Origin: Alkaliphilus peptidifermentans DSM 18978
Lineage (GTDB): Bacteria > Bacillota > Clostridia > Peptostreptococcales > Natronincolaceae
Length of the DNA: 64,000 nucleotides
NCBI RefSeq assembly: GCF_900101495.1
Contig: NZ_FMUS01000011.1
Coordinates: 62,001 to 126,000 of the forward strand
Direction: 5' to 3'
Shown here: positions 1-9,385 of the stretch, one piece after another
How the letters are laid out: the number at the start of each line of letters is the position of its first letter
Numbering within the stretch: the first letter of the stretch is position 1
Made by a program: the position numbers and the translations under genes
Notes under the pieces: model-generated
What the model was told of the DNA's origin: nothing
Seen by the model: only the letters and a program-made list of their open reading frames with translations
Database searches by the model: none

Positions 1-1102
1 TTCCTCTATATTCATCCGGTATTATGGTTTGTAATTCATAGAAAAGCGGAATATCCACTAAAGAAATTGCAAAACCCATGACCACAGTAAGAATAGTATA
101 GTAAATAAACAAAAGATTAGCTTGTAATTCTACTACTCCTAGCAATACAGGTACCCCAACCAGAATCATTGCTAAAGAAAGCAGTAAGCACATTCTATTT
201 AAAAGCTTGTTATAGGTCATTTTTCCTCTTATTCTCTTAACCCCCAGTGCACCAATAATCATTCCTATGGGAAATCCACCTTGTATTATACCGTAGTAGT
301 TAGATTCTAACTTCAATACATTGTTAATAATAAATGGTAGTGGTATAGTAATGGATAGTCCGATAAAAAAATTCAAGTATACAAAGGTGCCCATTAATTT
401 TGTTAACCCTTCTGTATCTCTTATATATTCAAGGCCTGCTTTAATATCCTCAAGAAAGCTTAGACTTTTATTCTCTTGCATTTTTAATGTATTATTATAG
501 TTAAAGTTTATAAACAACTCCGACACACCTGAAAAAAGAAATGATACTCCATTAAGAAAAATAAATAGCCTTATATCTACTAATACAAATACTACTCCTC
601 CCACCATAGGTCCTAATATGGCAGAAATAGAGTCTATTATCTTGCTTATTGAATTTATGTTCATTAAATTGTTCTGTTTCACAATATTGGGCTTTGCCGT
701 CTCTAAGCTTATACCGAATATCGCCGTAAAAATCGACATCAAGAAGGTGCTTATATAAATCATTGCCAAATGCATACCAAATATAAGACTAAGAAAATAA
801 ACCCCCAATAGCAGTATTCCATTCAATATATCCATTGCTACTACTAATTTTTTCTTGGCTACTCTATCAGCTAAAACTCCTGCAACAGGGTTAATCATAA
901 CCATAGGAATAGTACCTAATACTAAAGTCATGGCAAAATTCAAACCTGAACCTGTAAGCTGTAATACGTATAGCCCTATGGCAAAGGTGTATATTGAGCT
1001 GCCAAATACAGAAACCAGCTTTCCCATTGAAAACAATATTATATTTGAGAGTTCTACTTTATCATACCTGCCAATGTTGAGGACTTGTAATAATGCTGTC
1101 AT
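1..1102 (-). CDS. MFS-family efflux transporter (C-terminus cut by the window edge)
   Basis: An open frame on the minus strand runs off the left end, leaving 367 residues. It starts at ATG 1102 behind GAGGAG. The translation begins MTALLQVLNIGRYDK and has repeated hydrophobic helices. The loop ADRVAKKK near residue 80 is the charged cytoplasmic loop 2-3 signature of the major facilitator superfamily. The overall pattern resembles macrolide/multidrug exporters, which swap protons for drugs at the membrane; the substrate cannot be read from sequence. It lies downstream of a MerR-methyltransferase fusion on the same strand, with a terminator-like hairpin between them (1203-1229). At least partly independent expression is therefore likely. 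The missing part is roughly the last one or two helices. Confidence 0.85.
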   Translation of the reverse strand, partial: MTALLQVLNIGRYDKVELSNIILFSMGKLVSVFGSSIYTFAIGLYVLQLTGSGLNFAMTLVLGTIPMVMINPVAGVLADRVAKKKLVVAMDILNGILLLGVYFLSLIFGMHLAMIYISTFLMSIFTAIFGISLETAKPNIVKQNNLMNINSISKIIDSISAILGPMVGGVVFVLVDIRLFIFLNGVSFLFSGVSELFINFNYNNTLKMQENKSLSFLEDIKAGLEYIRDTEGLTKLMGTFVYLNFFIGLSITIPLPFIINNVLKLESNYYGIIQGGFPIGMIIGALGVKRIRGKMTYNKLLNRMCLLLSLAMILVGVPVLLGVVELQANLLFIYYTILTVVMGFAISLVDIPLFYELQTIIPDEYRG

Positions 1103-1202
1103 TTTAATCACTCCTCTTGTATAATTTATAATTAACTTAATTTTACAAAGTGGTCTAATGACAACATCAATAACATTATTGAAGAATTTTAACGAAAAAA
1201 AT

Positions 1203-1230
1203 AAAAAAAGATAGGGTTAACCCTACCTTT
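1203..1230 (-). terminator. Rho-independent terminator after the MerR-methyltransferase gene
   Basis: Read on the minus strand, an eight-pair stem (AGGTAGGG, with one wobble) with loop TTAA is followed by a T-rich run. It overlaps the stop codon of the MerR-methyltransferase gene and separates it from the MFS gene. Confidence 0.75.
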
Positions 1231-2449
1231 CGCCATAGTATATATAAGAAAATACCTTTTCGCCCTTTACAAAATAATTTTCATATTTACCGCCCTTTTC
1301 TATATAATCTGATATGCTTTCATCTATTAATTTATATTTTAGCTTTGAAATTGAGTCCTTGATATTTTCTAAATGGAAATTTTTCCTATAGCATTCATCT
1401 ATTAAGCTATTCCTGCTGAAGTTTTTAAATAATATATATGAACCAATAAGATATGCATTATCTTTAATATAGTTATCAGTTAGCTTTAATAAAAAATCAC
1501 TATTTTCAAAGCTATAATTACTTGTACCTGAAATATCTAGTAGGATATCTATTGATTTATTCCTTATAGGGATTTTTAAAAAATCTGAACTTATAAAAAA
1601 TATGTTTTTTCTGCACCCTGACTTTTCTAGAATACTCTTTAAAAATCTTTGTTTATTGATATTATGGTCAACAGCTATATATAAACAATCATCTGGTAAA
1701 TCATTATATATATACCTCAAAAAATATCCAAACCCTGTACCTAACTCGAGTAGTATTTTACCCCTAAAGCTACTTAACCCTATTTTTTTATATGTCCACT
1801 CTAAACCTTTATTAAGATTATCTATGAAGGTTGAATCTGTCAAATAAATATACTCACTTAAATGCTTAGTATACTCCTCTTCATAGTCAAAATCCTTGTC
1901 TAATTTCTCCTTGCACCAGCATAAGATTCCAGACTCTATAATATATTCTTCACCGCAATTACATTTTAGCTTTCCATTAATGATTTGATTATTATCAATA
2001 CTGCCGTCTACAAGAATTAAATGGCCGGAGCATATATGGCAGCATAATATATCTAAAGCCTTTAAGTTAACTCCCATTCTATAATTTTCAAATTTACTAA
2101 TAGATGTTATATCCTTCAGCTTCACCTCAATGTTTGCCTTATACCTACTTAATATTTCTATATCTCTACTCAAGCTATCCAATTTATTAGTAAACAAACT
2201 TACATAGTATTCATCCTCTTTATAGTGAGTAAGCTTTCCTAATCGTTTATATTTGAATATGGTTTTTATCTCATTTAGAGTAAAGCCCATATCCTTCAAA
2301 CTAAAAATATCCTCTAAATCCCGTTGGCATCTATCATCAAAATCGTAGTGGCCCCCCTGTTTTTCAGGTAAAATTAAGCTCAACTCCATATAATGGCGTA
2401 TTGAGTCAATTGTAAGATTATTCTGTTTCGAAAATGTACCAATTTTCAT
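1223..2449 (-). CDS. MerR-family regulator fused to a zinc-ribbon and a SAM-dependent methyltransferase
   Basis: 408 residues in three parts. Residues 1-70 are a MerR winged-helix N-terminus (MKIGTFSKQNNLTIDSIRHY, then the DMGFTLNEIKTI helix). A helical linker follows to about 120. Around 133-180 is a cysteine-rich stretch (CCHICSGH, CNCGEEY, CWC) resembling the N-terminal zinc ribbon of RlmA/Trm112-like methyltransferase partners. Residues 228-345 are a class I methyltransferase with the glycine-rich SAM motif LLELGTGFGYF. The family role is inferred: a drug- or signal-sensing repressor/activator joined to a catalytic domain. The neighbouring MFS exporter suggests a drug-response context. 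The enzyme substrate is unknown. A second, differently built MerR-methyltransferase lies at 35911-36966. Confidence 0.85.
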   Translation of the reverse strand: MKIGTFSKQNNLTIDSIRHYMELSLILPEKQGGHYDFDDRCQRDLEDIFSLKDMGFTLNEIKTIFKYKRLGKLTHYKEDEYYVSLFTNKLDSLSRDIEILSRYKANIEVKLKDITSISKFENYRMGVNLKALDILCCHICSGHLILVDGSIDNNQIINGKLKCNCGEEYIIESGILCWCKEKLDKDFDYEEEYTKHLSEYIYLTDSTFIDNLNKGLEWTYKKIGLSSFRGKILLELGTGFGYFLRYIYNDLPDDCLYIAVDHNINKQRFLKSILEKSGCRKNIFFISSDFLKIPIRNKSIDILLDISGTSNYSFENSDFLLKLTDNYIKDNAYLIGSYILFKNFSRNSLIDECYRKNFHLENIKDSISKLKYKLIDESISDYIEKGGKYENYFVKGEKVFSYIYYGER

Positions 2450-2595
2450 TTTATCACCCTATTTTTTCGATATTACTTTATTATATCATGTGGATGTAAT
2501 TTATTTAATCCTCTATAGCTAAGATTCTCTGACATGATGTTAACACCGTAACATAATAAGGTATATTAATAAACCAGCCGGGTTTCACCGCCTGG

Positions 2596-2763
2596 TTAAA
2601 CAACTAAGTATTTAGGATTTTCTTCACAAAAATGACAATGCTGTGGAGCTAGCCAGTCGGTAAAGGTAGTTTTATCTAGCTCATATAGATCCGGTGGTTG
2701 TTCATAGACTTCGACGAATTCATCTATAGCCTCTTCTAGGTGCTTATTACATACAACATACAT
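2596..2763 (-). CDS. CxxH/CxxC small protein (BA_5709/TIGR04129-like)
   Basis: A 55-residue protein starting MYVVCNKHLEEAID, with CNKH at residues 5-8 and CHFC at 43-46, ending PKYLVV. This matches the small CxxH/CxxC family found beside htrA in Firmicutes; the paired motifs suggest one metal site. Function is unknown. I chose ATG 2763 because GGAGTG lies six bases upstream. A longer in-frame version from 2835 would add a hydrophobic N-terminus but has poor ribosome-binding spacing. It is immediately downstream of htrA's upstream neighbours on the same strand and is followed by an imperfect hairpin near 2571-2597. Confidence 0.8.
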   Translation of the reverse strand: MYVVCNKHLEEAIDEFVEVYEQPPDLYELDKTTFTDWLAPQHCHFCEENPKYLVV

Positions 2764-2889
2764 ATTACTCACTCCAATTGTAAAGAAAAATATAAATATG
2801 ATTAATGTTATTATTTGTTTCTTTTCCTCATTCATACCCTAATTACAGTTTTTTCAAAGTAATACAGTTTATACCATATATGCTATACA

Positions 2890-4116
2890 CTAATTAAAAA
2901 CTATCTGCACATTTTCTTCTCTACCATTTCTTAAAATAGTTACAGTCACCTCATCGCCTGGTCTATATCGATAAAGCTCCCTCTGCAAGCTTCCCATTGC
3001 CCTTACTTCAATGCCTTGAATTTTTATTATTACATCACCGGTTCTTAGGTCAGCTGCTTCTGCAGGTGAATCTGCCAAAACTTCAGCTATATAAACTCCG
3101 TTGTCTGCCTGCAGGCTTGTACCAGTAGCCCTTTCAAAGACATCAATATTAACACCTCTAATACCTATATAAACCCTAGTGAATTCACCTTGTTCTATAA
3201 TTTGATCAACTATTGGTTTCGCTGTATTAATTGGAATTGCAAACCCTAAACCCTCACCGGTTCTAATTTTTGCTGTGTTAATTCCGATAACCTGGCCCTG
3301 CCCATTTAATAATGGACCACCACTATTGCCAGGATTAATTGATGCATCTGTTTGAATAAGATTTTCTATTGTTTCCTCTCCCTCTAATGGAATAACTCTA
3401 TTAAGACCGCTTATTACTCCTTGTGTTAAAGTCCTTTCGAAATTTAACCCTAATGGATTTCCTATTGCAATAGCTATCTCCCCTACCTCTAAATTATCAC
3501 TATCTCCCAGCTCAGCAACAGGTAATCCAATTGCCTCTACCTTTATAACCGCTAAGTCTAGACTTCTTTCATTCCAGACTACTTTAGCAGGAACCTTTTC
3601 TCCATCATAAAGAATAACGATAATCTCTTCTACATTTCCATCGCCAACAACATGAGAATTGGTTAAAATATATCCCCTCTCATCAACAATAACTCCAGTT
3701 CCAAGGCCGGTTGACCTTCTCTGGGTACCAAAAAAAGCATCCCTTTCCAAAGCAACTGTTGTTATACCAACTACAGATGGCATTGCCTTTCTTGCAACTG
3801 CTGAGTATACTGTTAAATCCTGTTGGGGCTCTATAACAATAGATTGACCCTCAAAATTTCTAACCCCTCTTAATGCCATAATTTCAGGCAAATAATAGTA
3901 AGTAATTGCAGAGCTTATTGCTCCTCCTAATAAGGCTCCTATAAGTACCAACTTAAAGTATCTAAAGGGCTTTGGCTTTTCTGGCTTGTTATCATCATAT
4001 CTAGAGACATTATAAAGGGTTTGTTGATCAGATTCCGTTGATGGAGTTTTTATTGGATGCTTTTCTTCCTCCTCAAAGGAATTATCTTCATGCTTATCAT
4101 TTTCTTGATAATTCAT
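2890..4116 (-). CDS. htrA: HtrA/DegP-like membrane-anchored serine protease
   Basis: 408 residues. An acidic cytoplasmic N-terminus (1-50) precedes one membrane helix at about 53-75. The trypsin-like domain carries the full triad: His155 in TNSHVV, Asp187 in SLDLAV and Ser265 in GNSGGP. A single PDZ domain spans about 315-405. The family degrades or refolds misfolded exported proteins on the outer face of the membrane. Its position beside walJ, murA and the walRK genes matches the conserved Firmicute wal neighbourhood (yycK/htrC position). Its start is 29 bases after the walJ stop, so it is probably the promoter-distal gene of that unit. Confidence 0.95.
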   Translation of the reverse strand: MNYQENDKHEDNSFEEEEKHPIKTPSTESDQQTLYNVSRYDDNKPEKPKPFRYFKLVLIGALLGGAISSAITYYYLPEIMALRGVRNFEGQSIVIEPQQDLTVYSAVARKAMPSVVGITTVALERDAFFGTQRRSTGLGTGVIVDERGYILTNSHVVGDGNVEEIIVILYDGEKVPAKVVWNERSLDLAVIKVEAIGLPVAELGDSDNLEVGEIAIAIGNPLGLNFERTLTQGVISGLNRVIPLEGEETIENLIQTDASINPGNSGGPLLNGQGQVIGINTAKIRTGEGLGFAIPINTAKPIVDQIIEQGEFTRVYIGIRGVNIDVFERATGTSLQADNGVYIAEVLADSPAEAADLRTGDVIIKIQGIEVRAMGSLQRELYRYRPGDEVTVTILRNGREENVQIVFN

Positions 4117-4145
4117 AATCTCCCTCCATTCTTTATTCTTAGCTA

Positions 4146-4946
4146 TTATTTACTAAATTCATATAAATTACTTACCCTGTCCCTATGGGCCAAAACAATT
4201 TCTACATCCTCACCAACAATCATTTTATTAAGGGCTAATATATTATTAACTGTTGCGATGGCCAATTCCGGGAAATTATTTTCTTTACTTAGATGGGCCA
4301 GCATAACTTTTTTAACGTTCTTTCTAACCAAGTCTACAATCGCCAGGCCAGCAGCATCGTTGGATAGATGTCCTAAATTTGATAAAATTCTTCTTTTTAA
4401 ATAATATGGATAGCTACCTACCTTAAGCATTTCTTCATCATGGTTAGATTCCAGTACAACTAAATTGGAATCTCTCACATGCTCTATTATTTCATCATTT
4501 ATATATCCTAAATCTGTCGTTATACTTATTTTAACTCCATTATTAATTAAACTGAATCCGACTGGGTCGTTGGCGTCATGTGAGGTTGAGTAGGGTGTTA
4601 CTATGAAGTCTCCTACTTCAAAAATTTTCCCGGTTTCGAAAATTTTAATGTGTTCCTCCTTTAACTTACCAAGCTTCTCCTCCATACCCCTCCAGGTTCC
4701 TACATTTGCATATATTGGTATATTAAATCTTCTTGATAGAATTCCGGCACTATGGATATGATCATTATGCTCATGGCTAATTAGTATACCTGTAAGCCTA
4801 CATGGATCTATACCAATTTCTAATAGTTTACTTTGAATTTTTTTGCCGCTTAATCCTGCATCTACCAACAAATTTTCGCTGTCATCGGTAATAAAATGAC
4901 AATTTCCACTACTTCCACTTGCTAAAGAACAAAACCGTACTGTCAT
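4146..4946 (-). CDS. walJ: WalJ/YycJ metallo-beta-lactamase-fold hydrolase
   Basis: 266 residues with the MBL metal motif HEHNDH at 58-63 and further metal ligands downstream (SHDAND near 147, the conserved Asp/His in TTDLGY and LAHLS). This is YycJ/WalJ (VicX), a probable 5'-3' exonuclease-type hydrolase encoded in the wal locus of low-GC Gram-positives and linked to coordinating cell division with replication. It starts at ATG 4946 and follows murA after a short gap that holds a strong hairpin (4981-5006). The exact substrate is not established by sequence. Confidence 0.93.
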   Translation of the reverse strand: MTVRFCSLASGSSGNCHFITDDSENLLVDAGLSGKKIQSKLLEIGIDPCRLTGILISHEHNDHIHSAGILSRRFNIPIYANVGTWRGMEEKLGKLKEEHIKIFETGKIFEVGDFIVTPYSTSHDANDPVGFSLINNGVKISITTDLGYINDEIIEHVRDSNLVVLESNHDEEMLKVGSYPYYLKRRILSNLGHLSNDAAGLAIVDLVRKNVKKVMLAHLSKENNFPELAIATVNNILALNKMIVGEDVEIVLAHRDRVSNLYEFSK

Positions 4947-4980
4947 TAAAATGCCTCCAATACCATGATATAAATATTAC

Positions 4981-5006
4981 TAATGCACACCCTCCGGTGT
5001 GCATTA
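4981..5006. terminator. Strong perfect hairpin between murA and walJ
   Basis: An 11-base-pair perfect stem (TAATGCACACC with GGTGTGCATTA) encloses a four-base loop directly after the murA stop. The downstream T-tract is weak on the minus strand, so it may be a leaky terminator or an mRNA 3'-end stabiliser rather than a full stop. Confidence 0.5.
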
Positions 5007-5008
5007 TA

Positions 5009-6283
5009 TTATTCTTCTATTCGCTTAATTTTTGCACCCAGACTTAGAAGCTTTTCGGCTAGATTATCATAGCCTCTATCTATAAAGTGTATATTTTCAA
5101 TTTCAGTAACTCCGTCGGCGATAAGCCCTGCCACCACTAATGCGGCACCTGCCCTCAGATCTCCAGCGCAAACCTTAGCCCCCGACAATCTATCTACTCC
5201 ATAAATTACAGCGGCTCTACCTTCAACCTTAATGTTTGCACCCATTCTTTTTAACTCATCAACATATTTAAATCTTCCATCATAAATAGTTTCTGTTACA
5301 ATACTATTTCCATTTGCCCTTGTTAGTAAACTTGTCATGGGTTGCTGTAAATCAGTAGGGAAACCTGGATAAACAAGAGTTTTAACGCTAACGCTTTTTA
5401 ATGGTTTTGAAGCTGTAACACGAAGTGCTTCTCCGTTTTCAACAACCTCAACACCCATTTCCTTTAATTTAGCCGTTATTGCCTCAAGGTGCTTTGGAAT
5501 TACATTGTTTATTACTACATCGCCATTGGTGGCAGCAGCAGCAATCATATAGGTACCAGCTTCTATTTGATCTGGTATTACTGTATGATTACATCCCTTT
5601 AATTCTTCCACACCTTTAATTTTTATTACATCAGTTCCTGCACCCTTTATATCTGCACCCATGCAGTTTAAAAAGTTTGCCACATCAACAATATGGGGTT
5701 CTTTTGCTGCATTTTCTATTATAGTATTTCCTTCAGCCATTGTTGCTGCCAGCATAATATTTATAGTAGCACCTACACTGACAACATCTAGATATATTTC
5801 TGCTCCTATTAATCTTTCTGCCTCTACGGAAACTAGTCCATGCTCTATTGATACCTTTGCTCCCATTGCCTCAAAGCCCTTTATGTGCTGATCTATTGGT
5901 CTACTACCTATCGAGCACCCACCAGGATACACGCCGGTTGCTTTTTTAAAGCGCCCCAACCCAGCTCCCAATAGATAATAGGAAGCTCTTATATCCTTTG
6001 CAATTTCGTGCTCAGCATAGGAGCATTCAGTTATGTTACGTGTATTAATCTCCAGTGTCTTTGGGCCTTTTTCCGTAACCGTTGCACCTAAACTTGTAAG
6101 AATGCCCGCCAATACCTTAACGTCACTAATTTCTGGCAAGTTATCTATAACACAAATGTCTCCTGCAAGTACCGCTGCAGGTATTATAGCTATCGCTGAA
6201 TTCTTAAAACCGCTTATATCAACACTTCCCTGTAATTTGCTTCCACCTTCAATTACTAGTCTGTTCATACTGTTGGCCGACAA
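5009..6283 (-). CDS. murA: UDP-N-acetylglucosamine 1-carboxyvinyltransferase
   Basis: 424 residues, normal MurA length. It transfers enolpyruvate from PEP to UDP-GlcNAc, the first committed step of peptidoglycan synthesis, in the cytoplasm. The catalytic cysteine is Cys123 in the loop [10 protein letters not shown]. Because the residue is Cys rather than Asp, fosfomycin sensitivity is expected at this enzyme. Lys27 in FKNSAIA matches the conserved substrate-binding lysine. The start is taken as TTG 6283 behind GGAG; an internal ATG five codons on lacks a ribosome-binding site. A terminator (6434-6465) upstream separates it from walI, so murA-walJ-htrA probably form their own unit. Confidence 0.95.
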   Translation of the reverse strand: MSANSMNRLVIEGGSKLQGSVDISGFKNSAIAIIPAAVLAGDICVIDNLPEISDVKVLAGILTSLGATVTEKGPKTLEINTRNITECSYAEHEIAKDIRASYYLLGAGLGRFKKATGVYPGGCSIGSRPIDQHIKGFEAMGAKVSIEHGLVSVEAERLIGAEIYLDVVSVGATINIMLAATMAEGNTIIENAAKEPHIVDVANFLNCMGADIKGAGTDVIKIKGVEELKGCNHTVIPDQIEAGTYMIAAAATNGDVVINNVIPKHLEAITAKLKEMGVEVVENGEALRVTASKPLKSVSVKTLVYPGFPTDLQQPMTSLLTRANGNSIVTETIYDGRFKYVDELKRMGANIKVEGRAAVIYGVDRLSGAKVCAGDLRAGAALVVAGLIADGVTEIENIHFIDRGYDNLAEKLLSLGAKIKRIEE

Positions 6284-6433
6284 TTGTCAGCTCTCCACCA
6301 CCCTCTATAGTATTTTTCCTTTATAATAAACATTGTAGTAGATTTTAAATTCACATGAATTTATTATAGCATTTATACAATTATTTGTAATCAAGTTATT
6401 ATTGGTAATAAATAACTAAAATTTGAATTTGCA

Positions 6434-6465
6434 TTAAAAAAGAAAAAGTCCATTGTACTTTTTCT
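6434..6465. terminator. Terminator of the wal operon
   Basis: A nine-pair stem AGAAAAAGT/ACTTTTTCT with loop CCATTGT lies just past the walI stop. It is flanked by A-rich sequence on one side and T-rich on the other, so it can act in either direction. Confidence 0.75.
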
Positions 6466-6503
6466 CCTTTTTTTATAAAAGTCCTGCATTATTTTTAAGA
6501 TTT

Positions 6504-7376
6504 TTAATTTTTCAGTGCTTCTGCATAATATATCTTACCATTTTCTAATGTTATTTTCCAAGTTGGTACAGCAGTTCCTGATTCTATATCCTTCCAGTCT
6601 GATAGTTGAATGTCATATGGGTTAAGGTAGTAGCCCATCTCTATAGAAGTAATTACTATTTCTTGGTTTTCATTATCATTAACAATATCGTTCATTGTCT
6701 TTAATAATGCCTCTGAAGCGGGTATGGTTTTTTTACGATGGGTCTGAGTTTTTTCATGCTTTAGTAGCATTGCTTCAAGACCAATAACCCCCCGGTGGTT
6801 AACATATACATGGGCATAGCTCTCACCTAAAAATCTATTCCTATAGGTTTGATTATATACCAGCTTATATAAGGGTGCAGTATCATAGTCATTTATTGTT
6901 CCAAAATATACTTGTGTCAATGAGAGATCATCCTTTAGTAATCCTTTGCTGTTTAGAAATTCTTCACTAAGAGAGATAGCTTCCTTTTCATTAATAGCAT
7001 AAGTTACAACCTCATTACTTAGTTTTTTAAATTTTAGCCTTTTATTACTCTCGAAGGATAGTTGTTTCTCATTCGCAGTATAAATGTTATTGTTCACTTC
7101 ATAAGAAGTTCCAAGAAAACTCCTTATTATTTCATTGTTATGTAAATTCTCATATTTAAAATCAAGTAATGGCAGAGAGATAATTTCTCTTGGTATTTCT
7201 GTTTTAAGCTGTATTCCATTATCGTTAAGAAGCACCTCAACATTTTCTATATAATGGTCATTTATTAGCTGTAGGTCTTCCTTAATAAACAGATCTTTGC
7301 TAATATTAAACAGCAAAAATAAGTTGGTTATTATAAAAGCCACTATCAATATATTTTTTGCCTTTGCCCAATCCAT
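6504..7376 (-). CDS. walI: WalI/YycI, membrane regulator of the WalK kinase
   Basis: 290 residues with one N-terminal membrane helix (MDWAKAKNILIVAFIITNLF) and a long extracellular beta-rich part. The MDW-K-KNIL opening is the YycI hallmark. In Bacillus, YycI and YycH form a membrane complex with the WalK sensor and adjust its activity. I start at ATG 7376 behind GGTGG. The longest frame begins at 7439 inside walH and adds residues the family lacks. The gene follows walH by 16 bases in one operon. Confidence 0.9.
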   Translation of the reverse strand: MDWAKAKNILIVAFIITNLFLLFNISKDLFIKEDLQLINDHYIENVEVLLNDNGIQLKTEIPREIISLPLLDFKYENLHNNEIIRSFLGTSYEVNNNIYTANEKQLSFESNKRLKFKKLSNEVVTYAINEKEAISLSEEFLNSKGLLKDDLSLTQVYFGTINDYDTAPLYKLVYNQTYRNRFLGESYAHVYVNHRGVIGLEAMLLKHEKTQTHRKKTIPASEALLKTMNDIVNDNENQEIVITSIEMGYYLNPYDIQLSDWKDIESGTAVPTWKITLENGKIYYAEALKN

Positions 7377-7392
7377 CTGATTCCACCACCAT

Positions 7393-8823
7393 TTATTCGA
7401 AAACACCACTATGAAGTAATTCTCCCTTATAACTATCAAAATAATATACTCGATTATTTACTTTTATTTGCCATGTCGGTAATACTGTTTGGGAACTTTT
7501 CTCTTCCATCGTATCAAAGTAGACCATTTGTATTGAACTGATATTTCTTAAAATATCGTTATTGCTATCAGCTTCTTCTAATTCACTATCTTTTTCAAAG
7601 TCAGTAATATCTGATTCGAAAAGCTTAATATTGTTCCCTATAACCTTATGGGGCGATATTATTGACTCAAGTCTAGTCATAGTTGGTAAAGACATGGGCC
7701 TTCTTACAAAGCTTCTATAATTTTTAATGGTACTTCCAAACACTTCCACTTCGATGGGGTATTTCATATTATTTGAAGAAAAAGCCATTGGATACCCATC
7801 TACAAAATAGTTGAATCCGAAAAAATAACCATTACTATGTTCAGTTTTAATTTGTCTTACCTCTGCCAAATATGCTGTTTCCGGTAATATACCATGCTTT
7901 TCTATAAACTCTATTGCTGTATCTAGAGCAGTCATTACATTAGTACTAGAAGAATTAGATACCTCTTCATTATACTCTAACCTACCTCTAGGGCTAATTC
8001 TAAGGGTTTTTTCACCATATCCATATAAATACACCACAGCTCCATTGGTTTCTCTGATAATTCTAACAAAATCTAGATTTTTATCGAAAAAAACCTCGGA
8101 ATGGAAATCTAATATCCTCTCATCTTCCACGTCTATAACACTTTCCATTGTTATTTTAGGAAGTGGTGTAAAATTTAGTGGCATTAATGTATAGTTATCT
8201 TTGAAACTAACTAATAATAATCGATAATACTTGATGAAGTCTTGTTCTTCATATTGGTTCATGTATTCATTAATAATTCTATTCTCGGTATAATTTTGAA
8301 GTTTAATTTCGTATGTGTTATCATCCTTGCCAACTATATATATTGTTCCTCTATTTATAGCAGGAATTAATATCTTTTTTACTTCTCTTATGTTCCTTAC
8401 AATTTTACTGTCAATGTTATTAAAAATAGAAGAAACTAAAACCGAAGAAATATTTTCCCCAAATTCTAGCTCTACATGCTTTAATCCCATATGCTTGATA
8501 TAAGACTCACCAGATATTTGATTTATTTCAGGGTCAAGCATGAAAAAATCTTCTAAAACAAGCTTGCTGTATTCCCATACCTCCTGCGATTCAGCATAGG
8601 GTAATATAGTATAGTCGCTGCTCTGTATTCCTCCTCCAAAGCCTAAGGTAATCTTTTTTGGTGAAATTATATTTTCTCTTATGTTATGTGGATTAGCTCC
8701 TCTACTGAAAGCTTCAGATTGTAAAATCTCTACAGGTGAGTAAAACCATATTTGCTGGGTCAACAATGCACTCATTACAATTAATATTGATAAAACTATT
8801 GTTTTAAGTCTTTCCCTAGTCAT
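7393..8823 (-). CDS. walH: WalH/YycH, membrane regulator of the WalK kinase
   Basis: 476 residues. A single N-terminal helix (about 8-28, IVLSILIVMSALLTQQIWF) anchors a large extracellular domain. Position and pattern fit YycH, which pairs with YycI to modulate WalK signalling for cell-wall turnover. Sequence divergence in this family is high, so the call rests on the N-terminal anchor, size and location between walK and walI. It lies 17 bases after the secreted unknown protein gene and 16 bases before walI. Confidence 0.88.
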   Translation of the reverse strand: MTRERLKTIVLSILIVMSALLTQQIWFYSPVEILQSEAFSRGANPHNIRENIISPKKITLGFGGGIQSSDYTILPYAESQEVWEYSKLVLEDFFMLDPEINQISGESYIKHMGLKHVELEFGENISSVLVSSIFNNIDSKIVRNIREVKKILIPAINRGTIYIVGKDDNTYEIKLQNYTENRIINEYMNQYEEQDFIKYYRLLLVSFKDNYTLMPLNFTPLPKITMESVIDVEDERILDFHSEVFFDKNLDFVRIIRETNGAVVYLYGYGEKTLRISPRGRLEYNEEVSNSSSTNVMTALDTAIEFIEKHGILPETAYLAEVRQIKTEHSNGYFFGFNYFVDGYPMAFSSNNMKYPIEVEVFGSTIKNYRSFVRRPMSLPTMTRLESIISPHKVIGNNIKLFESDITDFEKDSELEEADSNNDILRNISSIQMVYFDTMEEKSSQTVLPTWQIKVNNRVYYFDSYKGELLHSGVFE

Positions 8824-8840
8824 TTAATTCACTCCATCAA

Positions 8841-9326
8841 CTATTTTCGCCCTGTATTAATTAGATTTTCTAGAAGCTCTGTAGCCGGCTCGCTTATTTT
8901 CCTTTCAAAATTTTGTTTAACCTCTTCGATTCCCTTTACGTCTATTATTCTAACAACTACATCCTCTGACTCATCCTCATAAATAGCAGTTATCTCTACC
9001 TTGTTTTTACCTTTTCTTAAAGCTACTTCAATCCAATCTCTACGCAATGCTCCCATTTCAATATTGATAGCATCACCCTCTGCAACAAAGTTTTCTTTAC
9101 CAATAACTATGCTATTATTATAGTACACTTGAATGATTACCTTTGTTCCTTCAGCTGCAGTAAGTTCAAAGACTAAATTGGTGCTATCTGTAGTAATATT
9201 TCTCTCGGGTGTAACCACCTGAATAGTTTGTTTTGGCTGATCCGTCTCATTTCCAAAGGCCGATACACTGGAAAATGCAATTATTAAAAGAATGAAAGCT
9301 GTATAATACATGAATTTTTTTATCAT
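8841..9326 (-). CDS. Unrecognised secreted protein inserted between walK and walH
   Basis: 161 residues. A signal peptide is clear (MIKKFMYYTAFILLIIAFSSVSAFG, likely cleaved after SVSA). Residues 30-125 read as one beta-sandwich-like domain with alternating hydrophobics (TNLVFELTAAEGTKVIIQVYY, KNKVEITAIYEDE), reminiscent of bacterial Ig-like or cadherin-like modules. A short charged helix ends the protein. I do not recognise the family. It sits in the wal operon where Bacillus has no gene, and a WalR-type direct repeat lies 60 bases upstream (9386-9402). A role in sensing or feeding back cell-wall status is inference only. Confidence 0.8.
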   Translation of the reverse strand: MIKKFMYYTAFILLIIAFSSVSAFGNETDQPKQTIQVVTPERNITTDSTNLVFELTAAEGTKVIIQVYYNNSIVIGKENFVAEGDAINIEMGALRRDWIEVALRKGKNKVEITAIYEDESEDVVVRIIDVKGIEEVKQNFERKISEPATELLENLINTGRK

Positions 9327-9385
9327 TTTAATTCCTCCCGATATTGCCTATTCATATGTCGATAATATTATTATAATGGATTAAT

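Noticed and set aside
855-1124. 89-residue plus-strand frame over the MFS gene
   Set aside because: It is antisense to the clear transporter frame and has no motif.
4264-4277. Noc-like AATTCCGGGAAATT
   Set aside because: It lacks a C in the centre, lies inside walJ coding sequence and is not palindromic over the required 14 bases.
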